From G963691885 sp963691885 (GTDB lineage: Bacteria; Pseudomonadota; Alphaproteobacteria; UBA8366; Aestuariispiraceae): DNA of 64,000 nt. The stretch's first letter is position 1. Each line of letters opens with the position of its first letter. The position numbers were made by a program, and so were the translations under genes. Positions 35,876-45,010 of the stretch are shown here, piece by piece. A model generated the notes under the pieces. The model had not been told where the DNA came from, ran no database searches, and was given only the letters and a program-made list of their open reading frames with translations. The DNA lies in NCBI GenBank assembly GCA_963691885.1, contig OY829843.1, forward strand, positions 2,790,001 to 2,854,000. Reading direction: 5' to 3'.

Positions 35876-38800
35876 GGCTGCGCTCCCCTTCCTTATCAAA
35901 GAATACCGGCTCGGTGATGGTTACGCGTTCTACAGCGCCCGACATCAGCGGCACCTCGAAACTCTCTCCCATCCTGTTCAGGCCATCTTTGACCAGTCCC
36001 ATGGCAAAGGAACGGCCAAGATTGGGGGAGTAATAGCTGGACGTGATATGGCCGACCGTGTCCATCGGAGGTTTCGGCAAGGCCTTGGCAACCAGATGCG
36101 ACCCTTCGGGCAGGACGACATTCTCGTTCTCTGGCAAAAGGCCAACCAGCTGCTTGCGACCGGGCATCGCGGTGTGCGACCGGGTGAAAGACCGTTTGCC
36201 CAGAAAGTCTGGCTTTTTCTTGGAGACGATCCAGTTCATCCCCAGATCCAGTGGTGTTACCGTGCCGTCGGTATCCTGGCCGACGATGATAAAGCCTTTT
36301 TCGGCGCGCAGGACATGCATCGTTTCCGTGCCATAGGGGACCATGTCAAACGCCTTGCCTGCTTCGGTAAGCGCTTCCCACATGGCCAGGCCATGGCGGG
36401 CCGGCACATTGATCTCATAGGAAAGATCCCCGGTGAAACTGATACGGAAGACACGGGCGTCAATGCCGGCTACCTTGCCTTCCTGCATCGCCATGAAAGG
36501 GAAGGTTTGCGGGTCGAGGGCGAGTGTCGGGGCAACAGCCTCTAAAACATCGCGGGCCTTCGGACCTGAAAGCGTGGCAACGGCCCATTGTTCGGTGACA
36601 GAGGTGCAATAGACCTCCCATTCCGGCCATTCGGTCTGCAGCCATTCTTCCAGCCAGTTCAGAACACGGGCTGCACCACCTGTCGTCGTCGTCATGTGAT
36701 AGTGGTTTTCACCCAGACAGGTTGTGACCCCGTCATCAAACACCATGCCATGCTCGTTCAGCATCAAACCATAGCGCGCGCGCCCCGGTTTCAGGCTGTC
36801 CCAGGCATTGGTATAGACCATGTTCAAAAGGCGTGTGGCATCTTTACCCTGAATGTCGATCTTGCCGAGCGTCGAGGCATCCATAATGCCGACGGTCTCG
36901 CGGGCCTGCAGGCATTCGCGGCGAACCGCCTGATCCATCGTCTCCTCCGGCGTGACCGGATAGTAACGGGCGCGTTTCCAGTCGCCGACATCTTCAAAAA
37001 CCGCGCCCGCCTCAACATGCCAGGAATGCATCGGAGTTCCGCGTTCCGGTTCAAAGAGATCTTTGACGCCTTGACCGGCAATCGTACCCAGACCAACCGG
37101 TGTGTAGGGCGGGCGGAAGGTTGTTGTTCCTACAGCCGGAATATCGGCTGCGCGAATTTCAGACATGATGGCAAGTGCGTTGATGTTTGATGTCTTGCCT
37201 TGATCCGTGCCCATTCCCGTTGTTGTGTAACGCTTCAGATGTTCGACCGAAAGATATCCTTCACGGGCTGCCAGATGAACATCGGCGGCGGTCACATCGT
37301 TCTGATGATCGATGAAGTGTTTCCGTTTCCCCTGGCCCAGCGGATGCGTTGTCGGCACCGTCCAGAGCAGGCGCATCTCACCAGCGGGGTGTTCCGTTAT
37401 ACTTGGTGTTGCCAAGGTGTCACCGGCTTCAAAACCGGCGGCTGTCGCTGCATCAGCACCCGCTGCAAATCCCTCTTCCAGACAATCTGCCAGTGCGTAA
37501 CTGCCATTACAGGCCCCGGCGGAGCGGGCATTTTGAGGTGTGTGATCCGGGACGAAACTGGCCAGATCTTCACGGTACTTCAGTTTGCCGCGCGACTGGC
37601 TGAACAGATGAACCGTCGGGTTCCAGCCACTCGACATCGCAACCAATCCGCTGGAAAGGACCAGCGGTGTTTCTGTCAGGGATTTTCCGTCCTCACTCAA
37701 TTTGGCAATCTCAACCCCATGGATCGATTTCGATCCGTGGATGCCTGCAATGCCGCTTCCCTTGTAAATGGTGATGCCCGCTTCTTCAGCGGTGGTTACA
37801 AGCGAGCTCTTCGGATCAGGGCGCAGGTCGACAATCGTGACAATCGCGCCTGCCGCATGCGCATCCAGCGCTGTTTGATAGGCCGTGTCATTGTTCGTGG
37901 AGACCGTGATTTCCCGCGCGGGCAACACGCCATAGCGGCGCAGATAGGTGCGAAGCGCGCTGGCCAGCATGACGCCAGGACGATCATTGTCAGCGAAGAC
38001 CAGTGGCCGTTCGATGGACCCTTGTGCCAAGACAACCTGTTTTGCACGGATCTTCCAGAACCGCTGGCGTGGAACATCACTGTCCACCTGCGGGCCCAGA
38101 TGATCGGTCACGCGTTCGCAGGCGGTGATGAAGTTGTGGTCGAAGTACCCGGTGATGGTTGTGCGCGGCAGTTGGGTCACGTTGTCCATCGCGGCCAATG
38201 CTTCCAGCGTTTCGGCAACCCAATTCATTGGATCGGCGCCGTTGATCGCGCTGTCATCGGTCAACAACCAACCGCCAAACTCATTCTGTTCATCCGCCAG
38301 GATAACCCTTGCACCGGACTTGCCAGCACTCAGCGCGGCGGCCAGTCCGGCAGGCCCGCCACCGGCGATCAGGACATCACAATGCTGATGGTGCTGGGCG
38401 TAGAGATCGGGATCGTTTTCTACAGGTGCCTTTCCCAGACCGGCGGCTTTGCGGATCGCATGTTCATAGGTCATCCAGAGGGAGGCTGGCCACATGAAGG
38501 TTTTGTAGTAGAAACCGGCTGGCAGATACTTCGAAACGACCGAATTGATCGCGCCTACATCGAACCTGACGCTGGGCCAGCAGTTCTGGCTTTCGGCGAC
38601 AAGGCCGTCGAACAGTTCAACCTGGGTGGCGCGGATATTCGGTTCGGTGCGGGCCCCTTCGCCCAGCTGTATCAATGCGTTTGGTTCCTCGGAACCGGCG
38701 GTCATGATGCCGCGCGGGCGGTGGTATTTGAAACTTCGTCCAACAAGGGAAATGCCATTGGCCAACAGGGCGGAGGCAAGCGTGTCGCCTTCATAGCCTG

Positions 38801-38885
38801 TGAGCCATTTACCGTTGAAGCGGAAGGAAATCTCGGCACCGCGATTGACGCGGCCCCCTTGGGAAAGGCGGTTGTTCTGAGCCAT
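35868..38885 (-). CDS. soxA: Sarcosine oxidase alpha subunit
   Basis: A 1005-aa protein of full SoxA length. It has an N-terminal ferredoxin-like Sox domain, an NAD-binding Rossmann segment (VLIAGGGPAGLAAALSAGKS at about 171-190), and a C-terminal aminomethyltransferase/GcvT-like half that binds tetrahydrofolate (CLQARETVGIMDASTLGKID; MHVLRAEKGFIIVGQDTDGT). The enzyme oxidises sarcosine to glycine and passes the methyl as 5,10-methylene-THF. It starts two bases after soxD. The long plus-strand frame lying over it is an artefact. Confidence 0.97.
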   Translation of the reverse strand: MAQNNRLSQGGRVNRGAEISFRFNGKWLTGYEGDTLASALLANGISLVGRSFKYHRPRGIMTAGSEEPNALIQLGEGARTEPNIRATQVELFDGLVAESQNCWPSVRFDVGAINSVVSKYLPAGFYYKTFMWPASLWMTYEHAIRKAAGLGKAPVENDPDLYAQHHQHCDVLIAGGGPAGLAAALSAGKSGARVILADEQNEFGGWLLTDDSAINGADPMNWVAETLEALAAMDNVTQLPRTTITGYFDHNFITACERVTDHLGPQVDSDVPRQRFWKIRAKQVVLAQGSIERPLVFADNDRPGVMLASALRTYLRRYGVLPAREITVSTNNDTAYQTALDAHAAGAIVTIVDLRPDPKSSLVTTAEEAGITIYKGSGIAGIHGSKSIHGVEIAKLSEDGKSLTETPLVLSSGLVAMSSGWNPTVHLFSQSRGKLKYREDLASFVPDHTPQNARSAGACNGSYALADCLEEGFAAGADAATAAGFEAGDTLATPSITEHPAGEMRLLWTVPTTHPLGQGKRKHFIDHQNDVTAADVHLAAREGYLSVEHLKRYTTTGMGTDQGKTSNINALAIMSEIRAADIPAVGTTTFRPPYTPVGLGTIAGQGVKDLFEPERGTPMHSWHVEAGAVFEDVGDWKRARYYPVTPEETMDQAVRRECLQARETVGIMDASTLGKIDIQGKDATRLLNMVYTNAWDSLKPGRARYGLMLNEHGMVFDDGVTTCLGENHYHMTTTTGGAARVLNWLEEWLQTEWPEWEVYCTSVTEQWAVATLSGPKARDVLEAVAPTLALDPQTFPFMAMQEGKVAGIDARVFRISFTGDLSYEINVPARHGLAMWEALTEAGKAFDMVPYGTETMHVLRAEKGFIIVGQDTDGTVTPLDLGMNWIVSKKKPDFLGKRSFTRSHTAMPGRKQLVGLLPENENVVLPEGSHLVAKALPKPPMDTVGHITSSYYSPNLGRSFAMGLVKDGLNRMGESFEVPLMSGAVERVTITEPVFFDKEGERSRG

Positions 38886-38887
38886 GG

Positions 38888-39190
38888 TTATGATTTTCCT
38901 TGTTTCACAGCATCGGAAACATCGGGGATCGGATCACCCGGTTTATAGGTCGCGAGGAACTCGTCAGTGACGGTGTTCCGAACGGCATTAAACCACCGCC
39001 GACATCCGGCATCATGCGTCCAGCGTTCGTAATGCACGCCTTTGGGGTTCTTGCGGAAGAAGATGTAATCACCCCATTCTTCATCACTCAGCGATGCCGG
39101 ATCTTCCGGGCGCGCGATATGCGCCTCTCCATGGCAATGGAACTCGATCGATTCCCGTTCACCACACCAGGGACATTTTATTAGCAGCAT
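38888..39190 (-). CDS. soxD: Sarcosine oxidase delta subunit
   Basis: A 100-aa zinc protein with CPWCGERESIEFHCHGEAHI; the Cys/His set is the SoxD metal site. WGDYIFFRKNPKGVHYERW is the family core. GGAGAA precedes ATG 39190. Second gene of the operon. Confidence 0.96.
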   Translation of the reverse strand: MLLIKCPWCGERESIEFHCHGEAHIARPEDPASLSDEEWGDYIFFRKNPKGVHYERWTHDAGCRRWFNAVRNTVTDEFLATYKPGDPIPDVSDAVKQGKS

Positions 39191-39221
39191 TTAAGAGTTC
39201 TCCTGCAGGTCTGGTCGTGGA

Positions 39222-40469
39222 TCAGTGGGCGACGGCGGCGGCGGCCGCTTCGTCGATCAGGGCACCGGAATGGAAACGGTCGATGGAAAATGGCGCGGCG
39301 ACCGGGTGCATTTCCCCATTGGCGATGGAATGGGCAAAGACGTGACCGGATCCCGGTGTGCATTTAAAGCCGCCGGTGCCCCAGCCGCAGTTGAAATACA
39401 GATTATCCACCGGTGTCTTAGACAGGATGGGCGACCGGTCGATGGTCACATCGACGATGCCGCCCCATTGCCGCAGCATGCGCAGTCTGGAGACGAACGG
39501 GAACAGTTCGACCAGCGGGCTCATAATATGTTCCATCATATCGAACCCACCGCGCTGCGCGTAAGAGATATAGGCATCCGAACCGGCACCAACGACAAGC
39601 TCGCCCTTGTCAGACTGGCTGACATATACATGGACCGCGTTGGACATGATGACGGTGTCGATGCAGGGTTTCACCGGCTCTGACACCATGGCCTGAAGCG
39701 GCACGGATTCAAGCGGCATACGGAAACCGGCCATTTCGGCCATAACGCTGGAATGACCCGCAGTAACGACGCCGACCTTCTTGGCACCGATAAAGCCTTT
39801 AGAGGTCTCGACGCCCAGAACCTTGCCGCCTTCAATCTTGAAGCCTTTGACCTCGCAATTCTGGATGATATCGACCCCGTGTGAGTCTGCGGCACGGGCA
39901 TAACCCCAGGCGACCGCATCATGGCGGGCCGTCCCGCCGCGCCGCTGCAGAAGCGCCCCCAAAACAGGATAGCGGCAATTGATGTTGATCAGCGGCACCA
40001 TCTCTTTCACCTGATCAGGGTTCAGAAACTCACTGTCGATGCCGTTCAGCCAGATGGCATGACCGCGGCGACCGATTTCCTGCATGTCGTGGACGTTATG
40101 GGCCAGATGTAACAGGCCGCGTTGAGAGAACATCACGTTAAAGTTCAGTTCCTGGCTCAACCCTTCCCAGAGTTTGACGGAGTGCTCATAGATACCCGCA
40201 CTTTCGTCCAGCAGATAGTTGGAGCGTACGATGGTTGTGTTTCGGCCGGTGTTGCCACCGCCAATCCAGCCCTTTTCAATCACAGCAACGCGCGAGACGC
40301 CGCATTCCTTGGCCAGATAATACGCGGTCGCCAGCCCATGGCCGCCACCGCCTACGATAATGACATCGTATTCCGGTTGCGGTTCCGGACTACGCCAGGC
40401 GCGCTGCCAGTCCTGATGATAGGTGCCAGCATTCCGCATCAGGCTGAAGATCGAATATTTCTTCATCAC
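39222..40469 (-). CDS. soxB: Sarcosine oxidase beta subunit
   Basis: A 415-aa flavoprotein of normal SoxB length. The FAD Rossmann motif is VIIVGGGGHGLATAYYLAKE; NTTIVRSNYL and the C-terminal NCGWGTGGFKCTPGSG are conserved around the covalent FMN and FAD sites. This subunit carries the sarcosine oxidation centre. First gene of soxBDAG, divergent from a GlxA-type regulator. Confidence 0.97.
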   Translation of the reverse strand: MMKKYSIFSLMRNAGTYHQDWQRAWRSPEPQPEYDVIIVGGGGHGLATAYYLAKECGVSRVAVIEKGWIGGGNTGRNTTIVRSNYLLDESAGIYEHSVKLWEGLSQELNFNVMFSQRGLLHLAHNVHDMQEIGRRGHAIWLNGIDSEFLNPDQVKEMVPLININCRYPVLGALLQRRGGTARHDAVAWGYARAADSHGVDIIQNCEVKGFKIEGGKVLGVETSKGFIGAKKVGVVTAGHSSVMAEMAGFRMPLESVPLQAMVSEPVKPCIDTVIMSNAVHVYVSQSDKGELVVGAGSDAYISYAQRGGFDMMEHIMSPLVELFPFVSRLRMLRQWGGIVDVTIDRSPILSKTPVDNLYFNCGWGTGGFKCTPGSGHVFAHSIANGEMHPVAAPFSIDRFHSGALIDEAAAAAVAH

Positions 40470-40961
40470 TTACTCCACAAACCGCCGAACTGGGGGTAAA
40501 AACCGCCATCTTCCTGCATGACAGACAGCCACGGATCAAGCGGGACATTCGGTCCCGATCCATAACCAGTTCACGCCGATAATTTGACGGGAAAGCACGC
40601 CCCGCATCCTGCATAGAAAATTGCGACCCGTTTCCCTGCCAATCCAGCGACAGGAATGTGTGAGGCGGCGACATGAGCGGATGACGCGAGATCGCTGTTT
40701 TTTGACTGTCAATCAGGTGTTTGGAGGGTATCATAATGTCGAGCGCGGTATGATGGCCGATTTCTGTCCTGAATCTGGGCAGAGAATGGAAACAATCGCT
40801 TGACAGTCGGTGCCGCGGAAAGCATTGGACAGAACGCCCCAAAATCAGTTCCTGGGTGCGGCAATTTGCGACGGCAGCCCGCGCAGATGGGCGGTGAAAA
40901 AGAGGCTCTTTGTGCTGGATCTGCGTCCGGTGTTAAAGGTCAGGGCGAGGGTAAACCGCAG
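40470..40961. promoter_or_regulatory. Divergent control region between soxB and the GlxA-type regulator
   Basis: About 490 bases without a supported gene. It contains the inverted repeat CGGGAC-ATTCG-GTCCCG (40541-40557) near soxB, and the perfect palindrome TTGACTGTCAA (40702-40712). Either could be a regulator site. The regulator start is taken as ATG 40962, after GCGAGGG; a longer frame from 40800 begins with residues unlike the family. Confidence 0.4.
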
Positions 40962-42035
40962 ATGGTTTCGGAGAGTTTCAGCAAGCCGGTATTCAAACGG
41001 TCAGGTATGGATGAACCCATCCGGGTAAAGCTGTTGCTGATCCCCAATTTCTCAATGATTGCCTTTACCAGCGTGCTGGAGCCGATGAGGCTCGCCAACT
41101 GGTTAACGGGCAAGACCCTGTTTGAGTGGGAAACGATCAGTCGCGATGGCCAGTCTGTCATTTCGTCAAACGGTATTTCGGTTGGCGTGTCCGCCGCCAT
41201 GGCCGATCTTGTGCGACCGTCTAATGTCATTGTGTGCTCCGGATTGGACGCACATCTCTTTAATGACAGTCCGACGCTCGGCTGGTTGCGGCGCTGGGCG
41301 CGGGAAGGTGCGCATCTGGGCGCGATCTGTACGGCCTCTCATATTCTGGCGCGGGCCGGTCTCTTGGGCGGCCATCGCTGCACCATTCACTGGCACAGCC
41401 TGGACAGTTTTGCAGAGGAATTTCCCGATCTGGATGTTCGCGCAGAACTTTATGAGATTGATCGAGACCGCTTCACCTGCGCTGGTGGTGTTGCAGGTCT
41501 CGACATGATGCTGCGCGAGATCAGCCATCTGGTGGGCGGTGATGTCGCGGCCTCCGTCTCCGAACAGTTTATGCATGAACGGATCCGGGAAGGGCATGAC
41601 GATCAGCGCCTGCCGCTTCAGGCGCGGTTGCGGATCTCGCATCCAAAACTGATCCGGGCCATCAGTGAGATGGAAAAACATACGGAAGAGGCCCTGACCC
41701 GTGACGAGATTGCCGATCGTGTCGGCCTCAGCCGTCGTCAGCTGGAGCGCTTGTTCCGGCGCTATCTGAATACCAGCCCGGCGCGTTACTATCTGAAACT
41801 GCGGCTCAACCGGGCGCGCACGCTGCTCACCCAGACGACCATGCCGGTCACCGAGGTCGCCTTTGCCAGCGGCTTTACCTCTGCCTCACATTTCTCCAAA
41901 TGCTATCGCGACATGTTTGGCCGCACCCCCCGGGCCGAACGCCGCAATGCCGGTGTCTCCGTTCCTGCCGACGGCTTTGAAGACCAGGATCTGGCCGATA
42001 TCGAAGACGAAGCCGCCCTCGACGACACGTATTGA
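40962..42035 (+). CDS. GlxA-type AraC transcriptional regulator (GbdR-like)
   Basis: A 357-aa regulator with an N-terminal DJ-1/PfpI-like ligand domain (ICTASHILARAGLLGGHRCT) and a C-terminal AraC helix-turn-helix pair: DEIADRVGLSRRQLERLFRR and VTEVAFASGFTSASHFSKCY. GbdR and related activators respond to betaine/dimethylglycine and control sarcosine and betaine catabolism. The divergent soxBDAG operon makes such a role likely here. The tail after the HTH is acidic. Confidence 0.88.
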   Translation: MVSESFSKPVFKRSGMDEPIRVKLLLIPNFSMIAFTSVLEPMRLANWLTGKTLFEWETISRDGQSVISSNGISVGVSAAMADLVRPSNVIVCSGLDAHLFNDSPTLGWLRRWAREGAHLGAICTASHILARAGLLGGHRCTIHWHSLDSFAEEFPDLDVRAELYEIDRDRFTCAGGVAGLDMMLREISHLVGGDVAASVSEQFMHERIREGHDDQRLPLQARLRISHPKLIRAISEMEKHTEEALTRDEIADRVGLSRRQLERLFRRYLNTSPARYYLKLRLNRARTLLTQTTMPVTEVAFASGFTSASHFSKCYRDMFGRTPRAERRNAGVSVPADGFEDQDLADIEDEAALDDTY

Positions 42036-42189
42036 GCAATTTGCACTCATAAAGACCTATCCTGTGACGCTTCTGACGCGGGCGACTTCAACGCATCTGT
42101 TCAGCGCAATGCCTGTCTGTATTTCCAATGAACTTGGGCCAGTTGAGAGTTTGCCGTTGTTACCGATTCTCCAATATGGAATTTAATTC

Positions 42190-42218
42190 TTGACAAATCT
42201 GTAATTTGGGGGTATAGT
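42190..42218 (+). promoter_or_regulatory. Near-consensus sigma-70 promoter for the toxin locus
   Basis: TTGACA (42190-42195) and TATAGT (42213-42218), with exactly 17 bases between them. It lies in an AT-rich gap 65 bp upstream of GTG 42283, which has AAAAGGAT upstream. It is one of the strongest promoter matches in the window. Confidence 0.75.
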
Positions 42219-42282
42219 GGTTTTTATTTCTATATTCATAGTGCCGTCAATTTATCACATTTGATTTTAAAAGGATTAATTC

Positions 42283-43386
42283 GTGTCAATTTCTGCCATT
42301 AGGGACCCGAATAGGGCCCGAAACTGACGTAGGTATTACCGCACGCCACTGATCCCGATTTCGGAGTTCGACGATACGATCACAAACCGGGAACCTGGGA
42401 CGCAATCAAGCCCTGGACGGATTGCCAGCCATAATCAAAGGTCAACAGCGACCACTTCCCCCCTGGATCCCAACCCTGAAGCGACCAGACGTGCAAGGGT
42501 TCTATATGGAGAAACAACACCACAATGGGGTGGGCTTCATGCCTGGAAAAATGAACTCTCTGCTGAACCGACTGTGGCGCAGAAGAAGGGTTCTGTTCAA
42601 CCGTCTTTGAAAGACTCATCAACGGGACCTTTGGGTGGTGAGACTCTGTGGAATCCAACCAGTGTCCAGGTTGCAGCGGCAAGCAGGCGTCCGGGCTGGA
42701 ACGCGCCCTTGCCCGGCCAATTGCCATTGCCGGGCGAAGGTTTTGGTGTTGGGGGAGGCGGCGGTTCTGTCTCAAGAAAGCCGGACGCACCGATTGTGCC
42801 GGACCACGATTTACACGAAGAAACCGGGGAGGATGAGAGGGGTCCCAACCCCGGAATAGGTCATAACAGCAAGGTCGCGCCGGATCCGTCAGAAATTCAG
42901 AGCGATGGCGAAAGATTTAAAAAGAACGACCCGCCCAGCGATGAGCCTTTGGGACCGGCTGAGGAAAAACCGGTACAGGATGAAGACCAAAATGAAGATC
43001 CTGAGAAACCAGAAGAAGACAACAATCAACCACCGTCAACGGGCGACAGGGACTTTCGCCAAACGCCGCCAGACAATTATGGTTCCATTCTGGGGGAGCT
43101 GCCTTCCTTTTCCGCGCATGGGAAGAAATCGCGGAACAAGCCTCCCGGACCGCATCCTGATGCTGCGGGAAAACCGCACAAGATCATTGAGAAGCCCGGT
43201 CGGGATGGTCAATACACGGTGCATTGGGGCGACGGTTCCGGGTTCCAGTATAGAGGCTCCGGCAAACCACACGGAAATACTCCGCGCCCAAATGTGAAAG
43301 TTTTTGGTAGCAGGTCGCGGGAAGGTGTACTCCATTCCTACAAAAAGATTCGTGAACCGTTTGAAGATGAAATTCCCAAGGAGTAA
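42283..43386 (+). pseudogene. Polymorphic toxin-like gene (type 24-like C-terminus) with early in-frame TGA
   Basis: The frame begins at GTG 42283 after a ribosome-site-like AAAAGGAT, reads 14 codons (MSISAIRDPNRARN), meets TGA at 42325-42327, then stays open to 43386. The 82 codons after the stop (such as LDPNPEATRRARVLYGETT) look real. The middle is Pro/Gly/acidic-rich and disordered. The last ~80 residues carry KPHKIIEKPGRDGQYTVHWG and FQYRGSGKPHGNTPRPNVK, the pattern of the 'polymorphic toxin type 24' domain as I recall it. Expression downstream of the TGA might restart at GTG 42574, which has no ribosome site. The next gene is a likely immunity gene. Confidence 0.7.
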
Positions 43387-43392
43387 GAAGCA

Positions 43393-43845
43393 ATGTCAAA
43401 GTTAGCCAGTAGTTCTTTTTCTGATTACCTCAAGAATTCAGAGGGTCCAGATCTGAATTTTCTGCTTTATTTGAAGGACAAGACGGATGACGCAGAACTC
43501 CATGAGGATTTTTGCCTAAAATTTTTGGAGTTATTTTCGCCGACGTTTCGAATTGTGGAAGGCCATGTCTATCTGGCCGCGACCTTTGATCAGGCAGAAT
43601 ATGATGCGAAGTTTCAACGGCTGAGATCCTTTAGTGAGGTTCAGTACTGGCTCAACCTGTACGAAATTACCTATATTTTCGAGAATATGAGCGTTCAGAA
43701 TGCCATGCAATTTGCAAACCGTCTTGCCACGTTGTGGAACCTTAGAATTGAAGCAGAATATCCGGACGCTTTGGGGCGTGCATCCGTCTTGTATGATGAG
43801 GAGCAACAAGAAGTATTCGTGTGTATCAAGACTGAAGAAATGTGA
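43393..43845 (+). CDS. Candidate immunity protein of the toxin locus
   Basis: A 150-aa acidic soluble protein (LKDKTDDAELHEDFCLKFLE; AEYPDALGRASVLYDEEQQE), starting seven bases after the toxin-like gene; GGAG overlaps the toxin stop. No family is recognised. The tight spacing, small size, acidity and order match immunity genes of polymorphic toxin systems; the role is inferred from context. The AT-richer codon use resembles that of the toxin gene. Confidence 0.6.
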   Translation: MSKLASSSFSDYLKNSEGPDLNFLLYLKDKTDDAELHEDFCLKFLELFSPTFRIVEGHVYLAATFDQAEYDAKFQRLRSFSEVQYWLNLYEITYIFENMSVQNAMQFANRLATLWNLRIEAEYPDALGRASVLYDEEQQEVFVCIKTEEM

Positions 43846-43877
43846 AGAGCAAGATTTTCGGCAGTTTGGGCTTTTTC

Positions 43878-44369
43878 TCAAAAGTCGTAACTCCGGCCTT
43901 CTTCTTGGACGAGGATGAGTGCCTGATCCCAGTCGAATGGTAGGGCATCAGTGCTTATCACAGTCTGCGCAAAGCTGGCGGTTTCGAGGACCTGGGGTGC
44001 CTCACCCATGGCCAAAGCGTGGGGGCTGGCAAATTTGAACTGTTCCATGTCGGACCGTGTTTCCCAGATAGTATAGGTCCAGGCGCGATTGCTGAACAGG
44101 TCGCGGCGTATGGAATAACCATGCACCTTTGTATCTGCCTCAAGGGAGGCTCTCACCTCGCCGACGAGGTCTGCAAATCGGGAGTCCGCGCCGTCTTCGG
44201 TCTGGTATTCGGCATAGGTGACAACAACAAGATATTCATCCGCCGCTGTTGAGGATGTGATCTGTTTATACGGCGTTGAAATGATCAGATCGCTGAAGGC
44301 CGTCAAAAAGACGAAAACGCTGATCAGGACACTATACGCTGCCAGTTTTCGATAGCTCGAGTTTCTCAT
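43878..44369 (-). CDS. Membrane-anchored dimeric alpha/beta-barrel-like protein
   Basis: A 163-aa protein with an N-terminal signal or anchor helix (LAAYSVLISVFVFLTAFSDL). The rest resembles an antibiotic-biosynthesis-monooxygenase-like ferredoxin-fold domain: LVVVTYAEYQTEDG, SRRDLF-type helix and TYTIWETRSDMEQFKFASPH. Family assignment is tentative. ATG 44369 overlaps the stop of the SRPBCC lipoprotein gene, so the two are coupled; both lie under the HxlR-type divergent regulator. Confidence 0.65.
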   Translation of the reverse strand: MRNSSYRKLAAYSVLISVFVFLTAFSDLIISTPYKQITSSTAADEYLVVVTYAEYQTEDGADSRFADLVGEVRASLEADTKVHGYSIRRDLFSNRAWTYTIWETRSDMEQFKFASPHALAMGEAPQVLETASFAQTVISTDALPFDWDQALILVQEEGRSYDF

Positions 44370-44923
44370 GCTTCTGCCTTTCTTTTGATCTGGAGCAGCC
44401 ATTCGTCATGCAGGTCCCTCAGTTTGTCTTTCTGGAAGATGCTTTGCAGATGGGCGAAGAAGCCGGTCTGGGATTCATCGGTGACGAGCAGGGTGGCGCC
44501 ATTTTCCCCCGGAATGATTAGCCAGGCATGGTAGCCCTTGATGAAGCTGCGCTCGCTGACCCAGCTGAGGCGATAGGGCGCGTCGAACTCTGTAATTACG
44601 GAGGTGAAGTCGAGGCCCATCGTGTTCCAGGTGAAGACGCTGTCGGACAAGAGGACCGGTGAGGGGCTGTTCGTAATGGCGACATCGAAAGCGCCCCGAT
44701 ACCAGTCCGGCCAGTTTTCCGCATTGATCAGAATTTGCCAGATCACCTCTGGCTCGGCGTCGATTTCGATTTTGTTATGGACGTAAAAATCGGCGTCTTC
44801 CGGCAGGTACTCGTCGGGCCAATTTATCATGTCTGAATATGGTTGGGCATCGGCAATCCGTTCGGACACAGACGCGCAGGCAGAGAGCGTGAACAGAGCG
44901 ATCGCGGCCAAGACTGATTTCAT
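44366..44923 (-). CDS. SRPBCC-family lipoprotein
   Basis: A 185-aa protein with a lipoprotein signal (ALFTLSACAS; C near residue 16) and a START/SRPBCC ligand-binding domain: VWQILINAENWPDWYRGAFD and LSWVSERSFIKGYHAWLI. Such domains bind hydrophobic ligands; export as a lipoprotein is less common. GAGGAA precedes ATG 44923. First gene of a two-gene operon divergent from the HxlR regulator. Confidence 0.75.
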   Translation of the reverse strand: MKSVLAAIALFTLSACASVSERIADAQPYSDMINWPDEYLPEDADFYVHNKIEIDAEPEVIWQILINAENWPDWYRGAFDVAITNSPSPVLLSDSVFTWNTMGLDFTSVITEFDAPYRLSWVSERSFIKGYHAWLIIPGENGATLLVTDESQTGFFAHLQSIFQKDKLRDLHDEWLLQIKRKAEA

Positions 44924-44948
44924 TCGAAGTTCCTCTCGAGTTTCAAAA

Positions 44949-44963
44949 CTTGCAATTTGCAAG
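44949..44963. promoter_or_regulatory. Perfect palindrome CTTGCAATTTGCAAG, likely HxlR operator
   Basis: A 15-bp palindrome (7-1-7) in the 87-bp gap between the SRPBCC operon and the HxlR regulator. Its position between two divergent promoters and its perfection make it the best candidate site for the adjacent regulator. The first TTGCAA may overlap a promoter element. Confidence 0.75.
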
Positions 44964-45010
44964 CAAAATATATTTCTGCTATTTTGATATGGACAAAGGA
45001 GGGGGATGAA

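Noticed and set aside
37200..38948. 582-codon plus-strand frame across soxA
   Set aside because: It lies wholly on the opposite strand of soxA, which matches the known family from end to end. The translation has no domain and is rich in Arg/Cys/Gln typical of an antisense shadow.
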